A stretch of 64,000 nucleotides of DNA, taken from positions 216,864 to 280,863 of the forward strand of contig NZ_QJRI01000177.1 in assembly GCF_003254565.1 (NCBI RefSeq). The letters are read 5' to 3'. Below the pieces are notes generated by a model that saw only the letters and a list, made by a program, of their open reading frames with translations, was not told the origin of the DNA and did no database searches. The translations under genes and the position numbers were made by a program. Below are positions 34,083 to 42,023 of the stretch, in pieces (within the stretch, counting starts at the first letter, position 1; every line of letters starts with the position of its first letter). The DNA is from Flavobacterium nitrogenifigens. GTDB lineage: Bacteria > Bacteroidota > Bacteroidia > Flavobacteriales > Flavobacteriaceae.

Positions 34083-34153
34083 CACGGGCGGAGGGATTCG
34101 AACCCCCATCAACGGTTTTGGAGACCGCTATTCTACCCTTGAACTACGCCCGT
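34083..34153 (-). tRNA. tRNA-Trp (anticodon CCA)
   Basis: Read on the minus strand: acceptor stem ACGGGCG/CGCCCGT, D arm GTTC...GAAT, anticodon stem GCGGT/ACCGT around loop CTCCAAA (anticodon CCA), and T arm GGGGG-TTCGAAT-CCCTC. About 71 bases; a 3' CCA is not fully encoded (the strand continues G-C-A). It stands alone between the small-RNA region and hisS. Confidence 0.95.
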
Positions 34154-34404
34154 AACTTAAGGTTGGCAAATTAAGAGTTTTTTTTCTTCACTAGCAACTA
34201 TTTCACTAAGAGATTTTAAAAGAAAACCCTTTAAATCTGCGTAATCTAAAGCAAAAACTTTTGTCCCAGACAGTTAGCCTCGGAAAGTATTTTTTAATAT
34301 TTCACGCAGATTTAAGAAGATTTAGGAAGATTAAAATAGATTTACTTTTTAAATCAAATTAAATTTGCTCCAATCTGCAGAATCTGTATGAAACAAAAAC
34401 TTAA
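34154..34404. other. Gap between tRNA-Trp and hisS with one inverted repeat
   Basis: AAATCTGCGTAATCT words near 34233 and CACGCAGATTTAAG words near 34303 pair imperfectly. A minus-strand TTG near 34215 and a near-match TTAATTTG, 20 bases apart, may serve tRNA-Trp. Nothing else is seen. Confidence 0.35.
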
Positions 34405-35832
34405 TTACGCCTGTAAAGCTTTCTTCAATCCGTCGAAATTTACAGAAACCTGCTCTCCCGTCACTAAATTTTTAAGCGTATACGAATTTGAATTAATTTC
34501 CTGATCACCAACCAATACTGCAAACGGAATCAAACGTTTATCTGCATATTGAAATTGTTTTCCGACTTTTACATTGTCCGGATATAATTCTACTTTTATA
34601 TTTTCCTGTCTCAATTTCTGAATCGCTTTTGAAGCATATAAAGCTTCTTTGTCTCCAAAATTCAAGAATATTGCTTTTGAAGTAGCTGCAACAGTTTCTG
34701 GGAATAACTGCAATTCTTCTAAAACAAGATAGATTCTATCCAATCCAAAAGAGATTCCGACACCGCTCATATTTTTTAATCCAAAAATACCAGTCAAATC
34801 GTCGTATCTTCCGCCACCGCCGATAGAGCCCATTGCAACAGTTTTTGGCGCTGCAACTTCAAAAATAGCTCCAGTGTAATAATTTAAACCACGTGCTAAT
34901 GTCACATCTAAATCTAAAGTTGCGGTCGACAAACCTAAATCAGCCACATTGTCGCAAATAAATTTAAGTTCTTCAACACCTTTCATTCCTTCTTCAGAAG
35001 AAGACAATAAGTCTGAAAGCTGTGCAATTTTGTCTGCAAAAGTTCCTGAAAAACTAAAAAGCGGTTGCACTTTTACCAATGCTTCTTCAGAAATTCCTTT
35101 TTCGATCATTTCTTTTTTAACGCCGTCTTCTCCAATTTTATCCAATTTATCAAGAGCAACTGTAAAATCAATTAATTTATCAGAAGCACCGATAACCTCA
35201 GCAATTCCTGATAAAATTTTTCTGTTATTGATTTTAACTGTAACACCTTCTAAACCTAAAGAAGTAAAAACCGTATCGTATAATTGAACTAATTCAACTT
35301 CCTGCCAAAGTGATTTTGAACCAACAACATCGGCATCACATTGAAAGAATTCTCTAAAACGGCCTTTTTGCGGATTATCTGCCCTCCAAACTGGCTGGAT
35401 CTGATATCTTTTAAAAGGGAATTCAATTTCACTTTGGTGTTGCACCACGTATCTTGCAAACGGGACAGTCAAATCATAACGCAAGGCTTTCTCAGAAATT
35501 TTCCCTGTGAATTTATTCAGTTCGATTCTTTGTTCTAAAGTTATTTTTTCAGCAGAATTTAATTGCAATTCTTCAATTGATTCTGGCAATTCAATTTTAC
35601 TTTTATTGTAGAAAAAATTACCCGAGTTTAAAATTTTAAAAATCAGACGATCTCCTTCTTCTCCATATTTTCCCATTAAGGTATCTGAATTTTCAAACGA
35701 AGGAGTTTCGATTGGCTGAAAACCAAATTTCTCGAAATTAGCTTTTATAGTCTGAATAATATATTGACGTTTTGACACCTCTGCCGGTGAAAAATCTCTT
35801 GTCCCTTTTGGTATACTTGGTTTTGAAGCCAT
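34405..35832 (-). CDS. hisS: Histidyl-tRNA synthetase
   Basis: A 475-residue class II aminoacyl-tRNA synthetase. Motif 1 region (ANFEKFGFQPIETPSFE), motif 2 (VWRADNPQKGRFREFFQCDAD), the histidine-A loop LARGLNYYTGAIFE and GGGGRYDDL, then motif 3 (GVGISFGLDRIYLVLEE) are visible in the correct order. A C-terminal anticodon-binding domain follows (FLNFGDKEALYASKAIQKLRQENIKVELYPD). The start at 35832 (MASKPSIPKGTRDFSPAEV) is the family start. It is essential and appears monocistronic. Confidence 0.97.
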   Translation of the reverse strand: MASKPSIPKGTRDFSPAEVSKRQYIIQTIKANFEKFGFQPIETPSFENSDTLMGKYGEEGDRLIFKILNSGNFFYNKSKIELPESIEELQLNSAEKITLEQRIELNKFTGKISEKALRYDLTVPFARYVVQHQSEIEFPFKRYQIQPVWRADNPQKGRFREFFQCDADVVGSKSLWQEVELVQLYDTVFTSLGLEGVTVKINNRKILSGIAEVIGASDKLIDFTVALDKLDKIGEDGVKKEMIEKGISEEALVKVQPLFSFSGTFADKIAQLSDLLSSSEEGMKGVEELKFICDNVADLGLSTATLDLDVTLARGLNYYTGAIFEVAAPKTVAMGSIGGGGRYDDLTGIFGLKNMSGVGISFGLDRIYLVLEELQLFPETVAATSKAIFLNFGDKEALYASKAIQKLRQENIKVELYPDNVKVGKQFQYADKRLIPFAVLVGDQEINSNSYTLKNLVTGEQVSVNFDGLKKALQA

Positions 35833-36075
35833 CTCTTTTTATTTTAGATTTCTGATTTTTAGATTTTAGATTTCTTTGAAACCTAAAAATCTAAACTTTT
35901 AAAATTAATTTATTTCTAGATTTTCTTTTAGATTGTTGGATCTTCAGACTTTCGACTTTATGACTTTCCAACTTTCGACTTAAATAAGTCTGCAAATATC
36001 TTACTTTTTAAAATAAATAATAACACTTCGAAAACAAACTTGTAACAAAAACCGTATTTTCGTGACAAATTGGTC

Positions 36076-37320
36076 ATGATGCTAAAATTATTTAAAGAAA
36101 ATATCCGAATTGCTTTTGGTTCCATCAAAACACAAATTCTGCGTACTATTCTTACCGTTTTAATTATTGCTATCGGTATTACGGCTCTGGTTGGCATCCT
36201 GACTGTGGTGTCTGCTTTAGAAAATACTATTTCTACCGATTTTGCTTCTATGGGAGCGAATACTTTTAACATCAATCAATACGAAAATAAAGTTCGAAAC
36301 CGCGGCGGAAGAGAAAGAGAAGTCATCAATCCGATTATTTCGTATCCAGAAGCAGTTGCTTTCAAAAACAAATACAAATATCCATTTACCGAAACCTCTT
36401 TATCTTTTACAGCAACTACAACAGCAGAAGTAAAATATTTGGGTGAAAAAACAGATCCAGAAATTACAATTGTTGGCGTTGATGAGCATTTTATTACCAA
36501 TTCAGGATTAGAAACCAGTTTAGGAAGAAGCTTTAACCAATTTGATATTGACAACAATACGTATTCTTGCATTGTAGGTTCTGATTTTGAAAAAGGACTT
36601 TTGAAAGACATCAATCCAATTGATAAAGTAATTTCGATTCGAGGCGCTCGTTTTAAAGTTATAGGTGTTCTGAAAGAAAAAGGATCAACCTTTGGAAACA
36701 GCCAGGATTTAAGAGTTCTGATTCCGATTCAGGTAGCAAGATCTTTATTTACAGCACCAAATATCAATTATACCATTAGTGTTATGGTTTCTAAAAAAGA
36801 AGTTCTAGACGAAGCCATAGACAATGCCACAAGCACCATGCGAAGAGTCCGCAAACTAAGCCCTGTTCGTGACAATAATTTTGGTGTGGTTCGAAGCGAT
36901 GATTTGATTAACCGAATTCTAAGCATAACTCAATATCTAGGAATAGCAGCGTGGACTATTTCCGTAATCACTATTTTAGGATCTTCAATTGCTTTGATGA
37001 ATATTATGATTGTTTCGGTTACAGAGCGTACTCGCGAAATAGGCGTCCGAAAAGCTTTAGGAGCAAAAAGATCGACCGTTGCTTTTCAGTTTTTTATAGA
37101 AACTTTATTGATCGGACAAATTGGAGGTTTGGTCGGAATCGTTTTAGGAATTCTGCTTGGTTTTGCTATTGCAACCGCTATGAGTTTTGTTTTCGTGATT
37201 CCGTGGATGGCAATTTTTGCCGCTTTTGCAACCAGTTTCTGTGTTGCTTTGGTTTCTGGTTTGTATCCAGCGACTAAGGCTTCTAAATTGGATCCTATCG
37301 AGGCGCTTCGTTATGAATAA
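36076..37320 (+). CDS. MacB/FtsX-type ABC transporter permease
   Basis: A permease of about 414 residues: an N-terminal helix (ILRTILTVLIIAIGITALVGIL), a large periplasmic domain (about 50-285, MacB_PCD type) and three C-terminal helices with the FtsX motif IGVRKALGAKRSTVAFQFFIETLLIGQIGG. Such permeases work with a separate ATPase in lipoprotein, toxin or macrolide efflux-type mechanotransmission; no ATPase gene is adjacent. The frame is open from a TTG at 36070, but ATG at 36076 was chosen. It ends against a near-perfect inverted repeat. Confidence 0.9.
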   Translation: MMLKLFKENIRIAFGSIKTQILRTILTVLIIAIGITALVGILTVVSALENTISTDFASMGANTFNINQYENKVRNRGGREREVINPIISYPEAVAFKNKYKYPFTETSLSFTATTTAEVKYLGEKTDPEITIVGVDEHFITNSGLETSLGRSFNQFDIDNNTYSCIVGSDFEKGLLKDINPIDKVISIRGARFKVIGVLKEKGSTFGNSQDLRVLIPIQVARSLFTAPNINYTISVMVSKKEVLDEAIDNATSTMRRVRKLSPVRDNNFGVVRSDDLINRILSITQYLGIAAWTISVITILGSSIALMNIMIVSVTERTREIGVRKALGAKRSTVAFQFFIETLLIGQIGGLVGIVLGILLGFAIATAMSFVFVIPWMAIFAAFATSFCVALVSGLYPATKASKLDPIEALRYE

Positions 37321-37326
37321 TTTTTT

Positions 37327-37424
37327 AGTATTCAGTGTTCAGATTTTTAGTATTCAGTAGCCAGACTAAATTAAGTTTTTTAGCAAGCCAAAACTGAACA
37401 CTAAAAATCTGAACACTGACTACT
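37327..37424. repeat. 33-bp inverted repeat between convergent genes
   Basis: 37327-37359 and 37392-37424 are reverse complements with about three mismatches. The left arm starts 7 bases after the permease stop and the right arm touches the prmC stop, so it probably ends both transcripts. Confidence 0.8.
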
Positions 37425-38279
37425 TTAAACACTCCCTTTCAGCATTCGGTCGTTATCGTAAATATCTTTTCGCAATTCGATATTTTTATATTCCATCCCT
37501 TTGAGCAGCTCCTCCATTTCTTTTCCAAGATATTGATTGATTTCGAAATACAATTTTCCTTTTCCAAAAAGAGCTTTTCTCGCCAATGAAGCAATTTTTC
37601 TATAAAAAATCAAAGCATCATGATCTTCTACAAAAAGTGCTAAATGCGGTTCGTAATCCAGAACATTTTTCTTGATTTCTACTTTCTCTAAATTTCTAAC
37701 ATAAGGCGGATTCGAAACAATAATATCAAATTGACATCTTAATTCTTCTTCTTTCAAAATATCCAAAAGCACAAAAGTTACATCAACATTATTTCTTACT
37801 GCATTTCGCTTTGCTGTTTCTATTGCTTTTTTAGATACATCAACAGCAACAACTTCTGCATTAGGCAGATTTTTAGCTAAAGAAATGGCAATACAGCCAC
37901 TTCCCGTACCGATGTCTAAAATTTTTATTTTTTTTGATTTTTCTGGACTTGCATTTTCATTGATAATCCATTCTACCAATTCTTCGGTTTCTGGCCTCGG
38001 AATTAAAACATTTTCGTTTACCTCAAAATCTAAACCGTAAAAATGTGTTTTACCCAATAAATACTGAATTGGAACTTCTCTCTTTAAATGGTTTAATATT
38101 TCATCCCAGATGATAAAATCATTCTCTTCAAAAGCCAATTCATGATTTAATGCTAAATCAATCTGACGAAGTTTGTGCTTGTCTTCTAGAATTAAATAAA
38201 AAAAACTTTCCGCTTCGTACGCATCGTAAAAAGGAGATAATTCTTTAATGAACTGGGTACGATATTGTTTAATTTTCAT
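37425..38279 (-). CDS. prmC: Peptide chain release factor N5-glutamine methyltransferase PrmC
   Basis: A 284-residue SAM-dependent methyltransferase that modifies the GGQ glutamine of release factors. The N-terminal helical domain ends in VPIQYLLGKTHFYGLDF. The SAM motif DIGTGSGCIAISLAKNLP and the diagnostic NPPY (VSNPPYVRN) are clear, with LFVEDHDALIFYRKIA at the C-terminal side. It lies 88 bases before the acetyltransferase gene in transcription order and is convergent with the permease. Confidence 0.95.
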   Translation of the reverse strand: MKIKQYRTQFIKELSPFYDAYEAESFFYLILEDKHKLRQIDLALNHELAFEENDFIIWDEILNHLKREVPIQYLLGKTHFYGLDFEVNENVLIPRPETEELVEWIINENASPEKSKKIKILDIGTGSGCIAISLAKNLPNAEVVAVDVSKKAIETAKRNAVRNNVDVTFVLLDILKEEELRCQFDIIVSNPPYVRNLEKVEIKKNVLDYEPHLALFVEDHDALIFYRKIASLARKALFGKGKLYFEINQYLGKEMEELLKGMEYKNIELRKDIYDNDRMLKGSV

Positions 38280-38367
38280 TTTTATTTTTTGAGCATTTTC
38301 ACATCAGCCAAAAAACTGACATTTTATCTTTCAATAAGTCTTGATGGCTTAAATTTATTACATTAAA

Positions 38368-38853
38368 CTACAAAACTTTCAGCATCCAAACAGGACAAGA
38401 ATTATGCCCAGTGCATCCCATTGGAGCATCTAAATACTCAAAACCGGATCTTTTGTACAGTTTTTGTGCCGCATGCATAAATGGCATGGTTTCGATATAA
38501 CATTTTTTAAAACCAAAAGCTCTAGCTTGTTCTAGACATTTTTCCATCATTTCAGTCCCAATTCCCAAACCTCTTTTTTTCGGAAGGAAATACATTTTCT
38601 GTAATTCACAAATTTCCGGATCTCCATTTTCTAAAGGTGCAATTCCTGCACAACCTACAATTTCTCCATCATTTTCAACAACGAAGTATGCCGATCTGGG
38701 CTTACTGTATTCTTCAAACATCAAATCCAGATAAGGATCTTCATATGCAGTTCCTACTTTAGGAATCTCCATTTCATCAAAAACAAAACGTATCAAACTC
38801 GCAACTGCCTGATTGTCTTCTTTTTTAATTGCTCGTATTTGCCAATTTACCAT
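38368..38853 (-). CDS. GNAT family N-acetyltransferase
   Basis: A 161-residue acetyltransferase with AYFVVENDGEIVGCAGIAPLE, then KMYFLPKKRGLGIGTEMMEKCLEQA (the acetyl-CoA loop RGLGIG) and FKKCYIETMPFMHAAQKLYKRSGF. Similar proteins carry the MarR-less phosphinothricin/arginine-type fold; a defined substrate is not visible. It is divergent from ribD, and each gene has a TACTTTTG promoter element in the shared 96-base gap. Confidence 0.88.
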   Translation of the reverse strand: MVNWQIRAIKKEDNQAVASLIRFVFDEMEIPKVGTAYEDPYLDLMFEEYSKPRSAYFVVENDGEIVGCAGIAPLENGDPEICELQKMYFLPKKRGLGIGTEMMEKCLEQARAFGFKKCYIETMPFMHAAQKLYKRSGFEYLDAPMGCTGHNSCPVWMLKVL

Positions 38854-38879
38854 TTTTTTATTCTAAATCATTATACATG

Positions 38880-38887
38880 CAAAAGTA
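38880..38887 (-). promoter_or_regulatory. Putative -7 element TACTTTTG for the acetyltransferase
   Basis: A full TAnnTTTG match, 27 bases before the ATG at 38853, in the divergent gap with ribD. Confidence 0.5.
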
Positions 38888-38937
38888 AATATACTTTTTC
38901 TATAGTTCCTTAACTTAGCCATAAACTCAAAAATAAC

Positions 38938-38945
38938 TACTTTTG
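38938..38945 (+). promoter_or_regulatory. Putative -7 element TACTTTTG for ribD
   Basis: A full match ending only five bases before the GTG of ribD at 38950. Transcription would start at or next to the start codon. Confidence 0.5.
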
Positions 38946-38949
38946 CACT

Positions 38950-39999
38950 GTGAATATACATGAAAAATATATAAAACGCTGCATCGAACTGGCACAAAAT
39001 GGACTTGGAACAACATATCCGAATCCAATGGTTGGTAGCGTTATTGTTTATGAGGACAAAATTATTGGCGAAGGCTGGCATAAGAAGGCTGGTGAGCCAC
39101 ATGCAGAGGTAAATGCCGTAAATTCTGTAAAAGACAAATCGCTATTGAAAAAGGCTACAATTTATGTAAGCTTAGAGCCATGCAGTCATTTTGGCAAAAC
39201 TCCTCCTTGCTGTGATTTGATTATTGCAAATGAAATTCCGAACGTTGTTGTTGGAACGGTTGACCCTAATGAAAAGGTAGCTGGAAAAGGCATTTTGAAA
39301 TTAATTGAAGCTGGCGCCAATGTTACAGTTGGAGTTTTAGAAGATGAATGCAACGAACTGAATAAGCGTTTTTTTACTTTTCATGAGAAAAAAAAACCTT
39401 ATATCATTTTAAAATGGGCCGAAAGTCAAGACGAATTTTTAGCTCCTGAGAAAACAATTGATCAAGATCGAAAACCAATTTGGATTACGAATCAATATTC
39501 TAGACAATTGGTTCATAAATGGAGAACTGAAGAGCAAGCCATTTTGGTCGGAACACAAACTGTAGTTGATGATAACCCGAAATTGAATGCTAGAGATTGG
39601 GACGGAAACAATCCGAAAAGAATTGTTTTAGATCGAAATAATAGAATTGATAAAGACAGTTTTATTTTTGATGACAGCGTGAGAACTATCATTTTTTCTA
39701 GTGAAGCAGAAAAGTCATCAAAAGAAAATACGCAGTTTGAGACAATTGATTTTAACAAAAACATTGTACCTCAGATTTTAGATGTTTTATACCAAAATCA
39801 AATTCAATCGGTAATTATTGAAGGCGGAAGACAAACGCTTCAATCTTTTATTGATGAAAATCTTTGGGACGAAGCACGAATTTTTATTGGAAAAACAAGT
39901 TTTGAAAAAGGCACGAAAGCGCCAGAAATTTCAAGAAAAAGCACTATTAAAACCAACATTTTAAGCGACGAATTAATACAGATTAGAAATTATGATTAA
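38950..39999 (+). CDS. ribD: Bifunctional riboflavin biosynthesis deaminase/reductase RibD
   Basis: A 349-residue enzyme for the second and third steps of riboflavin synthesis. The N-terminal deaminase has zinc ligands H51 with E53 (PHAEVNA), C78 (PCSH) and C87 (TPPC). The C-terminal reductase shows PYIILKWAESQDEFL, AILVGTQTVVDDNPKLNARD and IIEGGRQTLQSF. The GTG at 38950 (MNIHEKYIKR) is kept since the family starts with this helix and the -7 element sits five bases before it. It overlaps the HAD gene at 39992 by eight bases, indicating an operon. Confidence 0.95.
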   Translation: MNIHEKYIKRCIELAQNGLGTTYPNPMVGSVIVYEDKIIGEGWHKKAGEPHAEVNAVNSVKDKSLLKKATIYVSLEPCSHFGKTPPCCDLIIANEIPNVVVGTVDPNEKVAGKGILKLIEAGANVTVGVLEDECNELNKRFFTFHEKKKPYIILKWAESQDEFLAPEKTIDQDRKPIWITNQYSRQLVHKWRTEEQAILVGTQTVVDDNPKLNARDWDGNNPKRIVLDRNNRIDKDSFIFDDSVRTIIFSSEAEKSSKENTQFETIDFNKNIVPQILDVLYQNQIQSVIIEGGRQTLQSFIDENLWDEARIFIGKTSFEKGTKAPEISRKSTIKTNILSDELIQIRNYD

Positions 40000-40594
40000 T
40001 GCGATAATTTTTGACTTTGGAGATATTTTCATCAATTTAGACAAACCTGCCACGATTTCTGGTTTACAAAAACTAGGAATGAAAGAATGGAATAACGAAT
40101 TAGATCAATTAAATCTTTCTTTTGAAGTAGGCGCTATTTCTCCAGAAGATTTCGTTGGAGGTTTTCAAAAACAATTGCCAAATGCTAATAAAGAAGATAT
40201 TTTGAAAGCTTGGAATGCTGTTTTGGCAGATTTCCCTTTTTATCGTCTGGAATTTCTTCAGGAATTATCAAAAAAATATCGCTTGTTTCTTTTAAGCAAT
40301 ACCGATTCTATTCACATCAACACATTCGAAACAAAAAGCGGCGTTTCTTTTTACAAAGATTTTTATGCTTGTTTTGAAAAAGTTTATTTTTCTTTTGATA
40401 TCGGAATGAGAAAACCGGACCCAAAAATTTATCAATTTGTTCTTGAACAAAACAATCTCGTTGCCGAAAACACTTTATTTGTTGATGATAAAACTGAAAA
40501 CACAGACAGTGCTGCAACTTTAGGAATTAAAGTCTGGAATCTTCAAGTTGGAAAAGAAGACGTTGTAGATTTATTTAGCAAAGGATTATTATAA
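39992..40594 (+). CDS. HAD superfamily hydrolase (YihX/sEH-N-like)
   Basis: A 200-residue HAD phosphatase with motif I AIIFDFGDIFINL (FDFGD, second acid replaced by the D of GD), motif II LFLLSNTDSIH, conserved lysine in GMRKPDPKIY and motif IV ENTLFVDDKTENTDSAATLG. This is the group of YihX and the N-terminal phosphatase of soluble epoxide hydrolase. It overlaps ribD, so a role in riboflavin intermediate dephosphorylation is possible: a HAD enzyme is needed between RibD and the lumazine step. That link is inference from gene order. Confidence 0.85.
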   Translation: MINAIIFDFGDIFINLDKPATISGLQKLGMKEWNNELDQLNLSFEVGAISPEDFVGGFQKQLPNANKEDILKAWNAVLADFPFYRLEFLQELSKKYRLFLLSNTDSIHINTFETKSGVSFYKDFYACFEKVYFSFDIGMRKPDPKIYQFVLEQNNLVAENTLFVDDKTENTDSAATLGIKVWNLQVGKEDVVDLFSKGLL

Positions 40595-40600
40595 AAAAAT

Positions 40601-40753
40601 ATTTTAGCCACTCCCGATAGCTATCGGGATATACTGATTAAAAGGATTCAAAAGTATGTTGCCACGAATTACACAAATTTCCACTAATTGAATTGGCTTA
40701 AAAATTAAAACTGAAATTCGAGGAAATCTGTGTAATTCGTGGCAAAAAAACTT
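40601..40753 (+). repeat. CCCGATAGCTATCGGG palindromic element, copy 4, with ATTCGTGG arms
   Basis: The palindrome is at 40613-40628, flanked by TTTTAGCCACT on the left and GATTAAAAGGATT on the right. An inverted pair GCCACGAATTACAC / GTGTAATTCGTGGC follows (about 40661-40743). It begins 7 bases after the HAD stop. Confidence 0.8.
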
Positions 40754-40765
40754 AAAGCTTAGCAT

Positions 40766-41398
40766 TTGGAAATTAACGACACTTATCAAACTATTGCAAC
40801 TGTATCTGAAGAAATACTGTTTAAAGAAAAAGGCAGTAAATTCTTTGGCTACGCATTTCCAATAGATCATGAAGATGAAGTAAAACCCATTATAGAAGAA
40901 CTCAAAAAACAGCATCCGCACGCGGTGCATTATTGTTATGCTTACCAATTGGGGGTGGGAAATAAAATTTCGTATCGTGCCAATGATGATGGCGAACCAA
41001 GCAACACGGCAGGAGCACCAATCTACGGACAAATACAATCTTTTGGTGTAACCAACGTTCTAGTTGTAGTGGTTCGTATTTTTGGAGGGGTAAAATTAGG
41101 CGTTGGTGGTTTAATTGCAGCTTACAGAACAACTGCTCAACAAACTTTAGAAGTTTGCGAGATTATTGAAAAAACTATTGATGTCGAATTTTTAATTTCA
41201 TTTGATTACAAAAACATGAATAAAGTGATGCGTGTGATCAAAGAAAAGAAATTAGAAATCGTCTCTCAAGAAATGGAAATGGATGAAGTTTCTGGATTGC
41301 CAATTGGCAAAATTGTGACCAAAACGCGAAAAAAAAATGCCGAAACGGTATTCAGCATTTTTGATTTAATGTTTGAAATTGATATTAAAATTATATAA
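40766..41398 (+). CDS. IMPACT/YigZ family protein
   Basis: A 210-residue UPF0029 protein. The N-terminal domain has KEKGSKFFGYAFPI and HAVHYCYAYQLG, then the family signature NDDGEPSNTAGAPIYGQIQ and VVVVRIFGGVKLGVGGLIAAYRTTAQQTLE, plus a C-terminal EF-G IV/V-like domain. Homologues (YigZ, IMPACT) are linked to translation regulation, but no enzymatic activity is settled. The only initiation codon found near the family start is TTG at 40766, and the repeat element ends just before it. Confidence 0.9.
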   Translation: MEINDTYQTIATVSEEILFKEKGSKFFGYAFPIDHEDEVKPIIEELKKQHPHAVHYCYAYQLGVGNKISYRANDDGEPSNTAGAPIYGQIQSFGVTNVLVVVVRIFGGVKLGVGGLIAAYRTTAQQTLEVCEIIEKTIDVEFLISFDYKNMNKVMRVIKEKKLEIVSQEMEMDEVSGLPIGKIVTKTRKKNAETVFSIFDLMFEIDIKII

Positions 41399-41422
41399 TT
41401 TAACATCAAAAAGAAAGCTGTT

Positions 41423-41836
41423 TTAACACTTTTCATCAAGTGTTTTAAATATGTCTAAAATGTATTCCGGAGGGGCTGTTGGACGACCAGTTTTTAACGC
41501 AACAAATACTAAAATAAACGTCGCAGTTGTTAATAACTCATTTGCCTCATTGTAAATCGCGCAGTCAAATTCGATCTTCACAGAAGAGTGACTTTTGAAT
41601 GTGGTATGAATTGTCAAAAGTTCATCGTATCGTGCCGATTTTTTGTAGTTGATATTCATGTTGACAATTGGAAGACCAATTCCGCTTTCTTCCATGCTTT
41701 TATACGAAACCCCTTTATTTCTAAGCCATTCCACGCGTCCAATCTCAAAATAAGGCACATAATTTCCGTGATAAACAACTCCCATTTGGTCTGTTTCTGA
41801 GTAACGAACTCGCACTTGAGTCTGGTGATTTTTCAT
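41423..41836 (-). CDS. Acyl-CoA thioesterase (YbgC/4-hydroxybenzoyl-CoA thioesterase hot-dog)
   Basis: A 137-residue hot-dog-fold protein. The motif YSETDQMGVVYHGNYVPYFEIGRVEWLR holds the catalytic aspartate (near residue 16, the DQMG position) and the family-defining HGNY. ARYDELLTIHTTFKSHSSVKIEFDCAIYN follows. Acyl-CoA or aromatic-CoA thioesters are the probable substrates. It is convergent with the IMPACT gene (25 bases apart) and divergent from dnaA. Confidence 0.9.
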   Translation of the reverse strand: MKNHQTQVRVRYSETDQMGVVYHGNYVPYFEIGRVEWLRNKGVSYKSMEESGIGLPIVNMNINYKKSARYDELLTIHTTFKSHSSVKIEFDCAIYNEANELLTTATFILVFVALKTGRPTAPPEYILDIFKTLDEKC

Positions 41837-42023
41837 TTATAAAATATTAAAAAAATTCGAATTTAAAAAGCCTCATTACAACTTTTTTTTATAAAATTAG
41901 ATGCCGAAATATTTTTTTTTACAGAAATTTGTTCACATATTTGTTATCCCGAAATACGGAATAAAATTGCTCCACTTTTATTAGGAGAATCTTTATAACA
42001 ATAATAAAAATTTATCTGAATCT

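Noticed and set aside
41837..42023. Possible oriC upstream of dnaA
   Set aside because: The gap is AT-rich and has one weak TTGTTCACA-like word, but no cluster of DnaA boxes, so an origin is not supported.
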